A DNA stretch of 64,000 nt from Lentzea sp033794685 (lineage in GTDB: Bacteria; Actinomycetota; Actinomycetes; Mycobacteriales; Pseudonocardiaceae). Made by a program: the position numbers and the translations under genes. The notes below the pieces were generated by a model. The model ran no database searches and was not told where the DNA came from. It saw nothing but the letters and a program-made list of their open reading frames with translations. Of this stretch, positions 53,261 through 61,148 are shown one piece after another (within the stretch, counting starts at the first letter, position 1; every line of letters begins with the position of its first letter). Location: assembly GCA_033794685.1 (NCBI GenBank), contig JARAYZ010000006.1; one strand, written 5' to 3'.

Positions 53261-54441
53261 GAGAACAACCCCTTGAACCAGTTGACGACGGAGTGCCAGC
53301 CGTCGACCACGATGTCGACGTAGACGTGACCGACGCCGGACACCGCGAGGGCCGCCGCCATGGCGACGATCGCGGCGGTCACCAGCAGGACGATCACGCC
53401 CAGCGAGACCCGGCTGCGGTGCAGGGTCGCGACGGCCTCCCCGTCGACGAGCTTGCTGCCGAGCTTCAACCGGGTGAGGAACGTGGAGGGGTTGGAACCG
53501 GAGTGCCCGCGGTCGAGGAACTCGCGCAGCGTCGCGCGCAGTCCCACCGTGACGACCAGGGACGCCCCGTGTGCTTCGGCGAGCAGCAACGCGAGGTCCT
53601 CCGCGTTGCCCGACGCGGGGAACGTCACCGCGCCGATGCCGAGGTCCTGGATCCGTTGCAGGCCGGGCGCGTGGCCGTCGGTCTGCGCGGGGACGACGAC
53701 CTCGGCGGCCGCGCGCAGTGACGCGGTGCCGATGCCGTCGGGGTCGCCGACGATGATGTCCGGCTTGAGCCCGGCGTCGATCAGCGTGTCGGCGCCCGAG
53801 TCGACACCGATCAGCACCGGGCGGTACTCGCGGATGTACTTGCGGAGCTTGCGCAGTTCCTCGGCGTGCGACGGGCCGCCGGCGACGACGAGCACCTGCC
53901 GGTCGCGCATCGGCACGTACACCTCGGGCACGCCGACGCCGTCGAGCACCAGGGCGCGTTCACGGCGCAGGAACTCGATGGTGTTGGCGGAGAACGCTTC
54001 CAGCTGTGCCGACATGCCGGCCTTCGCCTCGATCATCGCGTCGGCGATGCTTTCGGCGTTCTGCTCGATCCCCTTGGCCAGCTCGCGTTCCCCGGCGTAG
54101 ACGACGCCTTCGTGCAGCCGGATCTTGACGCCTTCCTTGATCTCCCGCAGCGCGACGGCGCCGACGTTGTCGATCAGCGGAATGCCGGCCTCGATGAGCA
54201 GTTCCGGGCCGAGGTTCGGAAAACGCCCCGAAATGGACGGTGACGCGTTCACGACACCGACGACCTCGGCCGCGACGAGCGCTTCGGCGGTGCGCCGATC
54301 GAGGTCGATCAGGTCCATCACCGCGACGTCACCGGCACTGACGCGCCGCACCAGGTCGCTCGCGCGCCGATCAACCCGCGCGACGCCCGTGACACCGGGA
54401 AGTTCGTGGTTGGTGCGGCTCAGCAGCCCGGAAAGCTTCAT
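53257..54441 (-). CDS. steA: Putative cytokinetic ring protein SteA
   Basis: 394 residues from the ATG at 54441 (MKLSGLLSRTNHELPGVTGV); the open frame to 54966 lacks support. The central region (VLVVAGGPSHAEELRKL, IGVDSGADTLIDAGLKPDII, VGDPDGI) has the thiamin-pyrophosphokinase-like fold of the family. A membrane helix near 350-370 (LGVIVLLVTAAIVAMAAALA) anchors the C-terminus. SteA works with SteB/MctB-like partners in septation of corynebacteria. Confidence 0.9.
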   Translation of the reverse strand: MKLSGLLSRTNHELPGVTGVARVDRRASDLVRRVSAGDVAVMDLIDLDRRTAEALVAAEVVGVVNASPSISGRFPNLGPELLIEAGIPLIDNVGAVALREIKEGVKIRLHEGVVYAGERELAKGIEQNAESIADAMIEAKAGMSAQLEAFSANTIEFLRRERALVLDGVGVPEVYVPMRDRQVLVVAGGPSHAEELRKLRKYIREYRPVLIGVDSGADTLIDAGLKPDIIVGDPDGIGTASLRAAAEVVVPAQTDGHAPGLQRIQDLGIGAVTFPASGNAEDLALLLAEAHGASLVVTVGLRATLREFLDRGHSGSNPSTFLTRLKLGSKLVDGEAVATLHRSRVSLGVIVLLVTAAIVAMAAALAVSGVGHVYVDIVVDGWHSVVNWFKGLFS

Positions 54442-54503
54442 GCGCCGATAGTGACCCACGGTGCGCACGCGACAGGTGAGGCACGCCGGACGATTCCAGG
54501 TGG

Positions 54504-54944
54504 TCAGTCGTCGGGGTGAAGCACTACGGCCCCAAACGCGAGAACCACTGCACTTATGAGCACCCAAATACCGTTGCCGAACCCGGCTTCCAGCGCCGGG
54601 TCGATGGCGATGTTGCCCTCGCGGTGAAAGCTGATCGCGTTCAGCAAATACACGAACAACATTCCGGTGATGCCGGCGAGCGCGGCCGCTCCGGCATAGG
54701 CGACTTTTCGCCACCGCGTCCCGGCGAGGATCGCCACGGCGGCCAGCACGATCGGGATGGCGAACAACGGCCCGTGCTCGTCCTGCGTGCCACCGAACCG
54801 CGTGCTCCACCCCGTGGTGACGTACGCGGTCTGCGGCTGCCCGGGAGCGAGCCTGATCAACAGTTCTGAGAACGGCAGGAACGTGGCACCGACCGCGGCC
54901 GCGGCGGCGAGTCCGAGCAGGACCAGGCCGACGATCTTCCTCAC
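54504..54944 (-). CDS. Four-helix membrane protein, paralogue A
   Basis: 146 residues from the GTG at 54944, overlapping the preceding stop (GTGA). Four hydrophobic helices (IVGLVLLGLAAAAAVGATFL near the start; ALAGITGMLFVYLL). A short extracytoplasmic loop lies between helices 1 and 2. It is the last of four tandem, similar membrane-protein genes between recN and steA. Function unknown; no motif recognised. Confidence 0.72.
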   Translation of the reverse strand: MRKIVGLVLLGLAAAAAVGATFLPFSELLIRLAPGQPQTAYVTTGWSTRFGGTQDEHGPLFAIPIVLAAVAILAGTRWRKVAYAGAAALAGITGMLFVYLLNAISFHREGNIAIDPALEAGFGNGIWVLISAVVLAFGAVVLHPDD

Positions 54945-55372
54945 GCCGCCTCCCGTTGCACCGCAACAGATCCGGCGAGTGCGACCAGCGTTCCGACCGC
55001 GAGGAACACCAGCCCGAACCCGACCGCGAAGTCGCCCTGCTGGTCGATCGCGTGCCCGCGCTCCGACACCACGAGCGCCGCGATCACACCGACGGCACCG
55101 ATCTGTCCGGCGGCTCCCGCGAGCGCCGCCCGGTTGATCCACACCCCGGCGACGAGCAGCAACGCCGTCACCACGACGGGCACCCCGTACCAGGGCGAGA
55201 GCTCGCCAGCGGGCCAGTCACCGGGCTTGTTGAGGACCTCGGTCCCCCACGCCCGGACCACGACCTCGACACCACCCGCGTAGGCCGTCGAGTACCACGG
55301 CAACACCATCGCCGTGGCGGTCAGCACCACTCCCGCCGCGATCAACGCGATCGCCGTCGGTCTGCCGATCAC
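54941..55372 (-). CDS. Four-helix membrane protein, paralogue B
   Basis: 143 residues. Helices include AIALIAAGVVLTATAMVLPW and FAVGFGLVFLAVGTLVALAG. It shares the pattern of its neighbours: hydrophobic helix, short external loop containing a Tyr/Trp-rich stretch (YSTAYAGG), and three further helices. It overlaps both neighbours by four bases. Unknown function. Confidence 0.75.
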   Translation of the reverse strand: MIGRPTAIALIAAGVVLTATAMVLPWYSTAYAGGVEVVVRAWGTEVLNKPGDWPAGELSPWYGVPVVVTALLLVAGVWINRAALAGAAGQIGAVGVIAALVVSERGHAIDQQGDFAVGFGLVFLAVGTLVALAGSVAVQREAA

Positions 55373-55980
55373 CGAGTCTCCCGCTGCTCGTCGTCCTGGG
55401 GGATCGCGAGGCCGAACGGCGGTGTGTCGTCATCGCCGTCGAGCTGGTGCACGACCACGCCGTCCCCTTCGTCGTCTTCTTCGACCAGCGGCTCCGGGTT
55501 CCGCCGTTGTGCCAGCGCCGCACCCACGAGCCCGGCGGCGGTCGCGATCATCAGCAGGTAGAAGCCGCCGTGGAAGCGCACCTCGTCCTTCTCCGGGCCG
55601 TTCGCCGCCTGGGACTCGATGATCTCCCGCAGCTCCCACACCTCGACCGTGAAGAGGAGCACGACCCCGGCCAGCATCCCGGCCGCGCCCATGGCGAGCG
55701 GCCGCCCGACGGACGCGGTCTGCTCCCGCAGCAGGAACACCACGGCGACGGCCATCACGATCGCCGACAGCACCACCGGCCATCCGGCGGCGAAGAGCGC
55801 GGACGGGCCGATGCCGGCCTCGGCGGGCTCCGTGCTGGTGACCCACAGGGTCGAGGTGGAGATCAGGTTGCTCCCGAACCCCTTGTAGATCGTGCTGAAC
55901 ACGTCCTGGAGCGACGCGACCACCGACAGGACGGCCCCCAGCGCCAGCAGCACCCACGCGATCTTGCGGCGATCAGTCAC
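55369..55980 (-). CDS. Four-helix membrane protein, paralogue C, with acidic tail
   Basis: 203 residues from the GTG at 55980, inside the end of paralogue D (8-base overlap). Four helices (AWVLLALGAVLSVVASL; WPVVLSAIVMAVAVVFLL) and a cytoplasmic tail GDGVVVHQLDGDDDTPPFG. That tail is shared with paralogue D and suggests a common partner. Unknown function. Confidence 0.75.
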   Translation of the reverse strand: MTDRRKIAWVLLALGAVLSVVASLQDVFSTIYKGFGSNLISTSTLWVTSTEPAEAGIGPSALFAAGWPVVLSAIVMAVAVVFLLREQTASVGRPLAMGAAGMLAGVVLLFTVEVWELREIIESQAANGPEKDEVRFHGGFYLLMIATAAGLVGAALAQRRNPEPLVEEDDEGDGVVVHQLDGDDDTPPFGLAIPQDDEQRETR

Positions 55981-56572
55981 TCTTCGGCTCCACAATGACC
56001 GGATACCCGTACGGCGGGGTGTCCGTGTCGTCCGGCTCGTCGTCGATCTGGTGGATGACGGCCCCGTCCCCCGCGGGTTCCGCCCTGGTCGCCTTCGGCA
56101 GTTCCTGGTGCAGCACGGCCGACACCACGGCGATGCCGGCGGCCACGATCAGCAGAGTGACGCCGTCCCCCTGCTCGATCTCGATGGGGACGGGCGAGTC
56201 GAGCCGGCCGAGCTCCTTCACCAGGCCCTGCACCCGGACCACGGCCGACCACGCGACCCCGACCAGCAGGCCGGCGCCGAGCAACGATCCGAGTCTCATC
56301 GCCGGGACCCGGAACGCCAGTACCGCCGACAGAGCCAGGACGAGCGCGGCCCCCACCACGGGCTCCCCGAACTCCAGGGGTTCGAGCGCCAGGAACTCGC
56401 GGAAGTCGTCCCGCACGACCGCCCAGGAGTTGGCCTCGTAGCGCAGTGTCCGGCCTCTGACCACGACCTGCACGGAGTAGGAGGACAGGAAGGTGGCCGC
56501 CACGGCCAGACCGGCCGCGACGAACACCAGCACCGCCCCGAACACCCGGCGCGTGGTCAGTGATCCGGTCAC
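55973..56572 (-). CDS. Four-helix membrane protein, paralogue D, with acidic tail
   Basis: 199 residues; first of the four-gene set. Helices include VFGAVLVFVAAGLAVAATFL and LGSLLGAGLLVGVAWSAVV. The tail GDGAVIHQIDDEP, ending DTPPYGYPVIV, parallels that of paralogue C. It starts 57 bases after the recN stop. Unknown function; absent from the equivalent M. tuberculosis interval. Confidence 0.75.
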   Translation of the reverse strand: MTGSLTTRRVFGAVLVFVAAGLAVAATFLSSYSVQVVVRGRTLRYEANSWAVVRDDFREFLALEPLEFGEPVVGAALVLALSAVLAFRVPAMRLGSLLGAGLLVGVAWSAVVRVQGLVKELGRLDSPVPIEIEQGDGVTLLIVAAGIAVVSAVLHQELPKATRAEPAGDGAVIHQIDDEPDDTDTPPYGYPVIVEPKSD

Positions 56573-56628
56573 GTCCCCATCATGCCGAACCCGGACGGGA
56601 ACGGCGTGAAGGGACGCGACCGGTCCCG

Positions 56629-58410
56629 TCAGCTCTTCTTCTTGCGGCGCCGTACCACGGGAGCGCTGGACTTGTCGGCCTTGGCCGCGGCCAGCAACTC
56701 CTCGGCGTGGGCACGGCCGGTGTCGGTCGAGTCCATGCCCGCGAGCATCCGGGCCAGTTCGACCACCCGCTGCGTCTCGTCGAGCTTGCGCACGGCGGAG
56801 CGCGTGAACGTCCCGTCCGCGGACTTGTCGACCACCAGGTGCCGGTCGGCGAACGCGGCCACCTGCGGCAGGTGCGTCACCACGATCACCTGGTGCGAGC
56901 GGGCGAGGCGGGCCAGCCGGCGGCCGACCTCGACCGCGGCCCGGCCACCGACACCGGCGTCGACCTCGTCGAACACCAGCGTGGGCACCGGATCCGAGTG
57001 CGACAGCACCACTTCGAGCGCCAGCATCACCCGGGACAGCTCACCACCGGAAGCACCCTTGTGCACCGGCAGGGCTGGCGCCCCGGGGTGCGAGATCAGG
57101 CGCAGCTCGACGTCGTCCACCCCGGACGACCCGGCGTGCAGGATCGACCGGCCGACGGGCAGCGCCTGGGCGTCGTTCGCCTCGGCGTGCCGGGGACGGA
57201 CGGCCAGCTCGACGGAGGCGTGCGGCATGGCGAGCCCGTCGAGCTCCTCCGTGACGGCCTTGCCGAGTTCCAGGGCGGCCTCGACGCGGGCGGCGGTGAC
57301 CTGGGCGGCCAGCGTCGCGAGCTCCACGGCCAGCTCGTCACGACGGGAGGCCAGGCCGGTCAACGCCTCCTCGGACGTGTCCAGCCCACCCAGCCTCGTC
57401 CGCGCGTCCTCGGCCCAGGCGATCACGCCGTCGACGTCCGCGGCGTACTTGCGGGTCAGCGCCTTCAGCTCGGCCTGGCGCTGCAGCACGGACTCGAGAC
57501 GACCGGGGTCGGACTCCAGGTGGTCCAGGTAGCCGGAGATCTCGGCACCGACGTCGGCCAGCAGCGTCGCCGCCTCGACCAGCCTCGGTTCCATCTCCCG
57601 CAGCTTCGGGTCCTCCGACGCGGACAGCCTGCGGGCCGCCTCGGAGATCAGCCCGAGCGCGCCGGGGTTCTCCGGGTCGCCCTCCAGCGAGCCCGACACG
57701 GCGAACTGCGCGCCCTGGGCCGCTTCACGGAGCTGGTCGGCGTCCGCGAGCCGGCGGGCCTCGTCGTGCAGTTCGGCGTCCTCGCCCAGCTTCGGGGCGA
57801 CGGAGTCGATCTCGGTCAGGCCGTGCCGCAGCAGGTCGGCTTCTCTGGCCAGCTCACGGGAACGCTCCGTGCGTTCCTTGAGCTCCGCCGAGACGCGCAA
57901 CCACTCCTCGCGCACGGACTGGTACTTGCGCAACGGCGCACCCACGTCGTCGCCGGCGAAGCGGTCGAGCACACCACGCTGCTCGGTGGGCCGCATGAGC
58001 CGCAGCTGGTCGTTCTGACCGTGGACGGCGATGAGCTGCTCCGCCAACTCGGACAGCACGCCGACCGGCACGGAGCGGCCACCGACGTGGGCGCGCGAAC
58101 GGCCGTCGGAGCCGACGGTGCGGATCGCGATCAGCGAACCGTCCTCGTCCGCCTCACCACCGACCTCCTCCGCCACCTTCGCGGCAGGGCTGCCCGCCGG
58201 AGCCTGGAAGCGGCCCTCGACCACCGCTTTGTCGGCTCCGGTACGCACCCGCGAAGCCTCTGCTCGGCCACCGCCCAGCAGGTGCAACCCGGTCACGACC
58301 ATGGTCTTGCCCGCGCCCGTCTCACCAGTGACTACGGTGAACCCGGGGTCCAGTTCAAGGGTGGCCTCGTCGATCACGCCAAGGCCATTGATGCGCATCT
58401 CGGCCAGCAC
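56629..58410 (-). CDS. recN: DNA repair ATPase RecN
   Basis: 593 residues from the GTG at 58410 (VLAEMRINGLGVI, the usual actinobacterial start); ATG 58398 is an alternative. It is an SMC-like ATPase with Walker A GETGAGKTM, the VHGQNDQL motif, a coiled coil, signature GGELSRVMLALE and Walker B LVFDEVDAGVGG. It acts in double-strand-break repair. The C-terminus VVRRRKKKS is unusually basic. It lies in the conserved tlyA-nadK-recN order. Confidence 0.95.
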   Translation of the reverse strand: MLAEMRINGLGVIDEATLELDPGFTVVTGETGAGKTMVVTGLHLLGGGRAEASRVRTGADKAVVEGRFQAPAGSPAAKVAEEVGGEADEDGSLIAIRTVGSDGRSRAHVGGRSVPVGVLSELAEQLIAVHGQNDQLRLMRPTEQRGVLDRFAGDDVGAPLRKYQSVREEWLRVSAELKERTERSRELAREADLLRHGLTEIDSVAPKLGEDAELHDEARRLADADQLREAAQGAQFAVSGSLEGDPENPGALGLISEAARRLSASEDPKLREMEPRLVEAATLLADVGAEISGYLDHLESDPGRLESVLQRQAELKALTRKYAADVDGVIAWAEDARTRLGGLDTSEEALTGLASRRDELAVELATLAAQVTAARVEAALELGKAVTEELDGLAMPHASVELAVRPRHAEANDAQALPVGRSILHAGSSGVDDVELRLISHPGAPALPVHKGASGGELSRVMLALEVVLSHSDPVPTLVFDEVDAGVGGRAAVEVGRRLARLARSHQVIVVTHLPQVAAFADRHLVVDKSADGTFTRSAVRKLDETQRVVELARMLAGMDSTDTGRAHAEELLAAAKADKSSAPVVRRRKKKS

Positions 58411-58490
58411 AGGGCGAACCTTACTTGTCGAGTCCGACAATTCCTCGCGGGCACCATAACGAGCGAGTGCCGACGCACCGAGCGGCGCGG

Positions 58491-59381
58491 TCAGCCTGCC
58501 GATGGTCCCCGCCATCCCTTCACCGGCAGGTCGAACTTCTCGACCAGCCGGTCCGTGAACGGTGCCTGGCGCAGCCGCACGAGCCTGAGCGGCATCTCGC
58601 CCTCCACGATCTCGATCCGCGCGCCCGCGGGCAGCTCGAACGTGCGCCGCCCGTCCGCGGACAGCGCCGCCGGATGCCCGGTCGCCTCGATCTCGAACGC
58701 CACGTGCGACTTCGGCGAGACGACCAGCGGGCGGGCGAACAGCGCGTGCGCGTTGCTCGGCACCACCAGGATCGCCTGCACGTCCGGCCACACGACCGGT
58801 CCGCCCGCGGAGAACGCGTACGCCGTCGACCCCGTCGGCGTCGCGCACAGCACGCCGTCGCAGCCGAACGCCGACACCGGACGTCCGTCGACCTCGACGA
58901 CGACCTCGAGGATGCGTTCGCGGATCAGCTTCTCGACGCTGACCTCGTTGAGCGCCCAGGTCTTCACGACGACCTCGCCGCCGACCGTCGCCACGACGTC
59001 GAGCGTCATGCGCTCTTCCACGAAGTAGTCGCGTTCCAGCACGTGGCCGACCGCCTCGTGCACCGCGTCCGAGTCGGCCTCCGCGAGGAACCCGACCCGG
59101 CCCAGGTTGACGCCCAGCACCGGCACCCGTGCCGGACGCGCGAGCTCCGCGCCCCGCAGGAACGTGCCGTCGCCGCCGAGCACCAGCACCAGTTCGGTGC
59201 CCTCGGCGGCGTGGTCGTCGGCGGGCACGACCTTGGTGCAGCACGACGGGCCGAGGTCACGCGCCTCGTCGTCGAGCACCCTCGTCGTGACGCCCCCGAC
59301 CGCGAGACGGCCGGCCACCTGACGGGCGAGATCGATGTTGCTCTGGTGACCGGTGTGGACGACCAGCAGGACTTCCCTCAT
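58491..59381 (-). CDS. nadK: NAD kinase
   Basis: 296 residues. LVLGGDGTFLRGAEL with the catalytic Asp, and DGVLCATPTGSTAYAFSAGG for nucleotide binding, are diagnostic. It phosphorylates NAD to NADP. The ATG at 59381 overlaps the tlyA stop (ATGA). Position equals Rv1695. Confidence 0.96.
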   Translation of the reverse strand: MREVLLVVHTGHQSNIDLARQVAGRLAVGGVTTRVLDDEARDLGPSCCTKVVPADDHAAEGTELVLVLGGDGTFLRGAELARPARVPVLGVNLGRVGFLAEADSDAVHEAVGHVLERDYFVEERMTLDVVATVGGEVVVKTWALNEVSVEKLIRERILEVVVEVDGRPVSAFGCDGVLCATPTGSTAYAFSAGGPVVWPDVQAILVVPSNAHALFARPLVVSPKSHVAFEIEATGHPAALSADGRRTFELPAGARIEIVEGEMPLRLVRLRQAPFTDRLVEKFDLPVKGWRGPSAG

Positions 59382-60175
59382 TGGGGCCCTTCTTCGACGG
59401 CGGTGCGCACCATCTCTGTCGCATCAGCGGGTTCGCCTTTGCGCAGCCAGAGGAAGTATTCGACGTTGCCGGACGGGCCGGGCAGCGGGCTCGCGACGAC
59501 CCCGTGCACGGCCAGCCCCAGTTCGGCCGCCGCCTTGGTCACGTCGAGCACGGCTTCGGCACGCAGCTCCGGGTCGCGCACGACGCCACCGGAGCCCAGA
59601 CGTTCCTTGCCGACCTCGAACTGCGGCTTGACCATCGGCAGCAGATCGCCTTCCTCGTCGAGGCACGCGGCCAGTGCGGGAAGCACAAGCCTCAACGAGA
59701 TAAACGAAAGATCGGCCACCACGAGTTCAACTTTGCCGCCGATGTCCTCGGGCGTGAGGGTGCGGACGTTGGTCTTGTCCTTCACCACGACCCGGTCGTC
59801 GGTCTGCAGCTTCCAGTCCAGCAGACCCCTGCCGACGTCGGCCGCGACGACCTGCCGCGCGCCTTTGCGCAGCAGCACGTCGGTGAAACCGCCAGTGGAT
59901 GCGCCGGCGTCCAGGCAACGCCTGCCGGTGGGGTCGATCTGGAAGCCGTCGAGCGCGCCGATGAGCTTGTGCGCGCCGCGGGAAGCCCAGTTCGGGTCGT
60001 TGCCGCTGTCCTTGACGACGACCGCGTCGGAGGTCTCGACGGCGGTCGCGGGTTTCGTCGCGACGGTGCCGCGGACCTTCACGCGACCGTCGGCGACGAG
60101 TTGGCTGGCGTGCTCACGGGACCTGGCGAGCCCCCTGCGCACGAGTTCGGCGTCGAGCCGCACCCTGCGAGGCAC
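59378..60175 (-). CDS. tlyA: TlyA rRNA 2'-O-methyltransferase
   Basis: 265 residues, GTG at 60175. N-terminal S4-like RNA-binding domain (RLDAELVRRGLARSREHASQ), then an FtsJ-like methyltransferase with CLDAGASTGGFTDVLL as the SAM loop. The family methylates 16S and 23S rRNA cytidines and confers capreomycin sensitivity; hemolysin is a historical name. It starts 6 bases after the small upstream gene. Confidence 0.95.
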   Translation of the reverse strand: MPRRVRLDAELVRRGLARSREHASQLVADGRVKVRGTVATKPATAVETSDAVVVKDSGNDPNWASRGAHKLIGALDGFQIDPTGRRCLDAGASTGGFTDVLLRKGARQVVAADVGRGLLDWKLQTDDRVVVKDKTNVRTLTPEDIGGKVELVVADLSFISLRLVLPALAACLDEEGDLLPMVKPQFEVGKERLGSGGVVRDPELRAEAVLDVTKAAAELGLAVHGVVASPLPGPSGNVEYFLWLRKGEPADATEMVRTAVEEGPQ

Positions 60176-60181
60176 TGTGCA

Positions 60182-60349
60182 TCACACCTTGTCGATGCTC
60201 GACAGTGCGTCGGTGAGCGTCGCGTGCACGGCGTCGAACCGGCCCACGTGCTCCTCCAGCGGAACGTTCTCGAGCCCGTCGAGCCGCTCCAGCGCGCCTT
60301 CGATGGCGTCGGCCGGGTTGGGCGGCGGTCCGGGCAGGGGGTAGCTCAC
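60182..60349 (-). CDS. Small conserved protein between HAD phosphatase and tlyA
   Basis: 55 residues from the GTG at 60349: starts MSYPLPGPPPNPADAIEGAL, then mostly helical, ending ALSSIDKV. A protein of this size occupies the same place in M. tuberculosis (Rv1693). The gene starts 4 bases after the HAD stop and ends 6 before tlyA, as expected for a true operon member. Longer frames here are antisense shadows. Function unknown. Confidence 0.75.
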   Translation of the reverse strand: MSYPLPGPPPNPADAIEGALERLDGLENVPLEEHVGRFDAVHATLTDALSSIDKV

Positions 60350-60353
60350 GGTC

Positions 60354-61148
60354 TTACGGTAGCCGATGCAGTACCGACAGGTCCGCGCCGACATACGTGG
60401 GCCTTTGCTCATCCGGAAGCGCTTGCGCCTCCTGCTCGGTGGACACACCCGTGAGCACGAGCAGGGAGTCCATCCCCGCGTTGACCGCGCCCAGGATGTC
60501 CGTGTCGAGCCGGTCGCCGACGACCAGCGGCCGGTGCGCGCCGAGGTCCTTCGCCGCCTGCTGCAGCAGCGGGATGGCGGGCTTGCCGGCGACGAGCGGC
60601 TCCTGGTCCGTCGCGGCCTTGAGCGCCGCGACGAGGCTGCCGTTGCCGGGCAGCAGTCCGCGTTCGGTGGGCAGGGTGGCGTCGACGTTGCACGCCACCC
60701 ACAGCGCGCCGGCGCGGATGGCCACAGCGGCCTCGGCCAGCTCACGCCAGCCGAGGTCCATGCTGAGGCCTTGCAGGACCGCCACCGCGCCTTCGGCGGT
60801 GTCGGTCGGGACGAGTCCGCGCTTGAGCACCTCGGCCTGCAGGGCCTTGGTGCCGAGCACGAGCACGGTGGAGCGCTTCGGCAGGCGTTCGGCCAGCATG
60901 GCCGCGCCCGCCTGCGAGGAGGTGCTCACCTCGTCGACCGTCGTCTCGAAGCCGAGCTCGACGAGGTGATCGGCGACCATCTGCGGTGAACGAGAGGCGT
61001 TGTTGGTGACGTACCGGATCCCGACGCCCTTGCTTCTGGCCGCCGCAATCGCTTCGGCGGCCCCTGGCACGGCTTCGTTCCCGCGGTAGACGGTGCCGTC
61101 GAGATCGATCAGCAACGCGTCGTACCTGTCGACCAACGTCTCGCTCAC
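60354..61148 (-). CDS. HAD-IIA family hydrolase
   Basis: 264 residues, GTG at 61148 overlapping the TPR gene stop. LLIDLDGTVYRGNEAVPGA (nucleophile Asp), YVTNNASRS and PLVVGDRLDTDILGAVNAG are the three HAD motifs of the NagD/PGP-like class. Mycobacterial Rv1692, at the same position, is a glycerol-3-phosphate phosphatase, which is the best guess for activity. Confidence 0.92.
   Translation of the reverse strand: MSETLVDRYDALLIDLDGTVYRGNEAVPGAAEAIAAARSKGVGIRYVTNNASRSPQMVADHLVELGFETTVDEVSTSSQAGAAMLAERLPKRSTVLVLGTKALQAEVLKRGLVPTDTAEGAVAVLQGLSMDLGWRELAEAAVAIRAGALWVACNVDATLPTERGLLPGNGSLVAALKAATDQEPLVAGKPAIPLLQQAAKDLGAHRPLVVGDRLDTDILGAVNAGMDSLLVLTGVSTEQEAQALPDEQRPTYVGADLSVLHRLP

Noticed and set aside
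53257..54966. 569-residue SteA
   Set aside because: The extension overlaps paralogue A in another frame; family N-terminus is at 54441.
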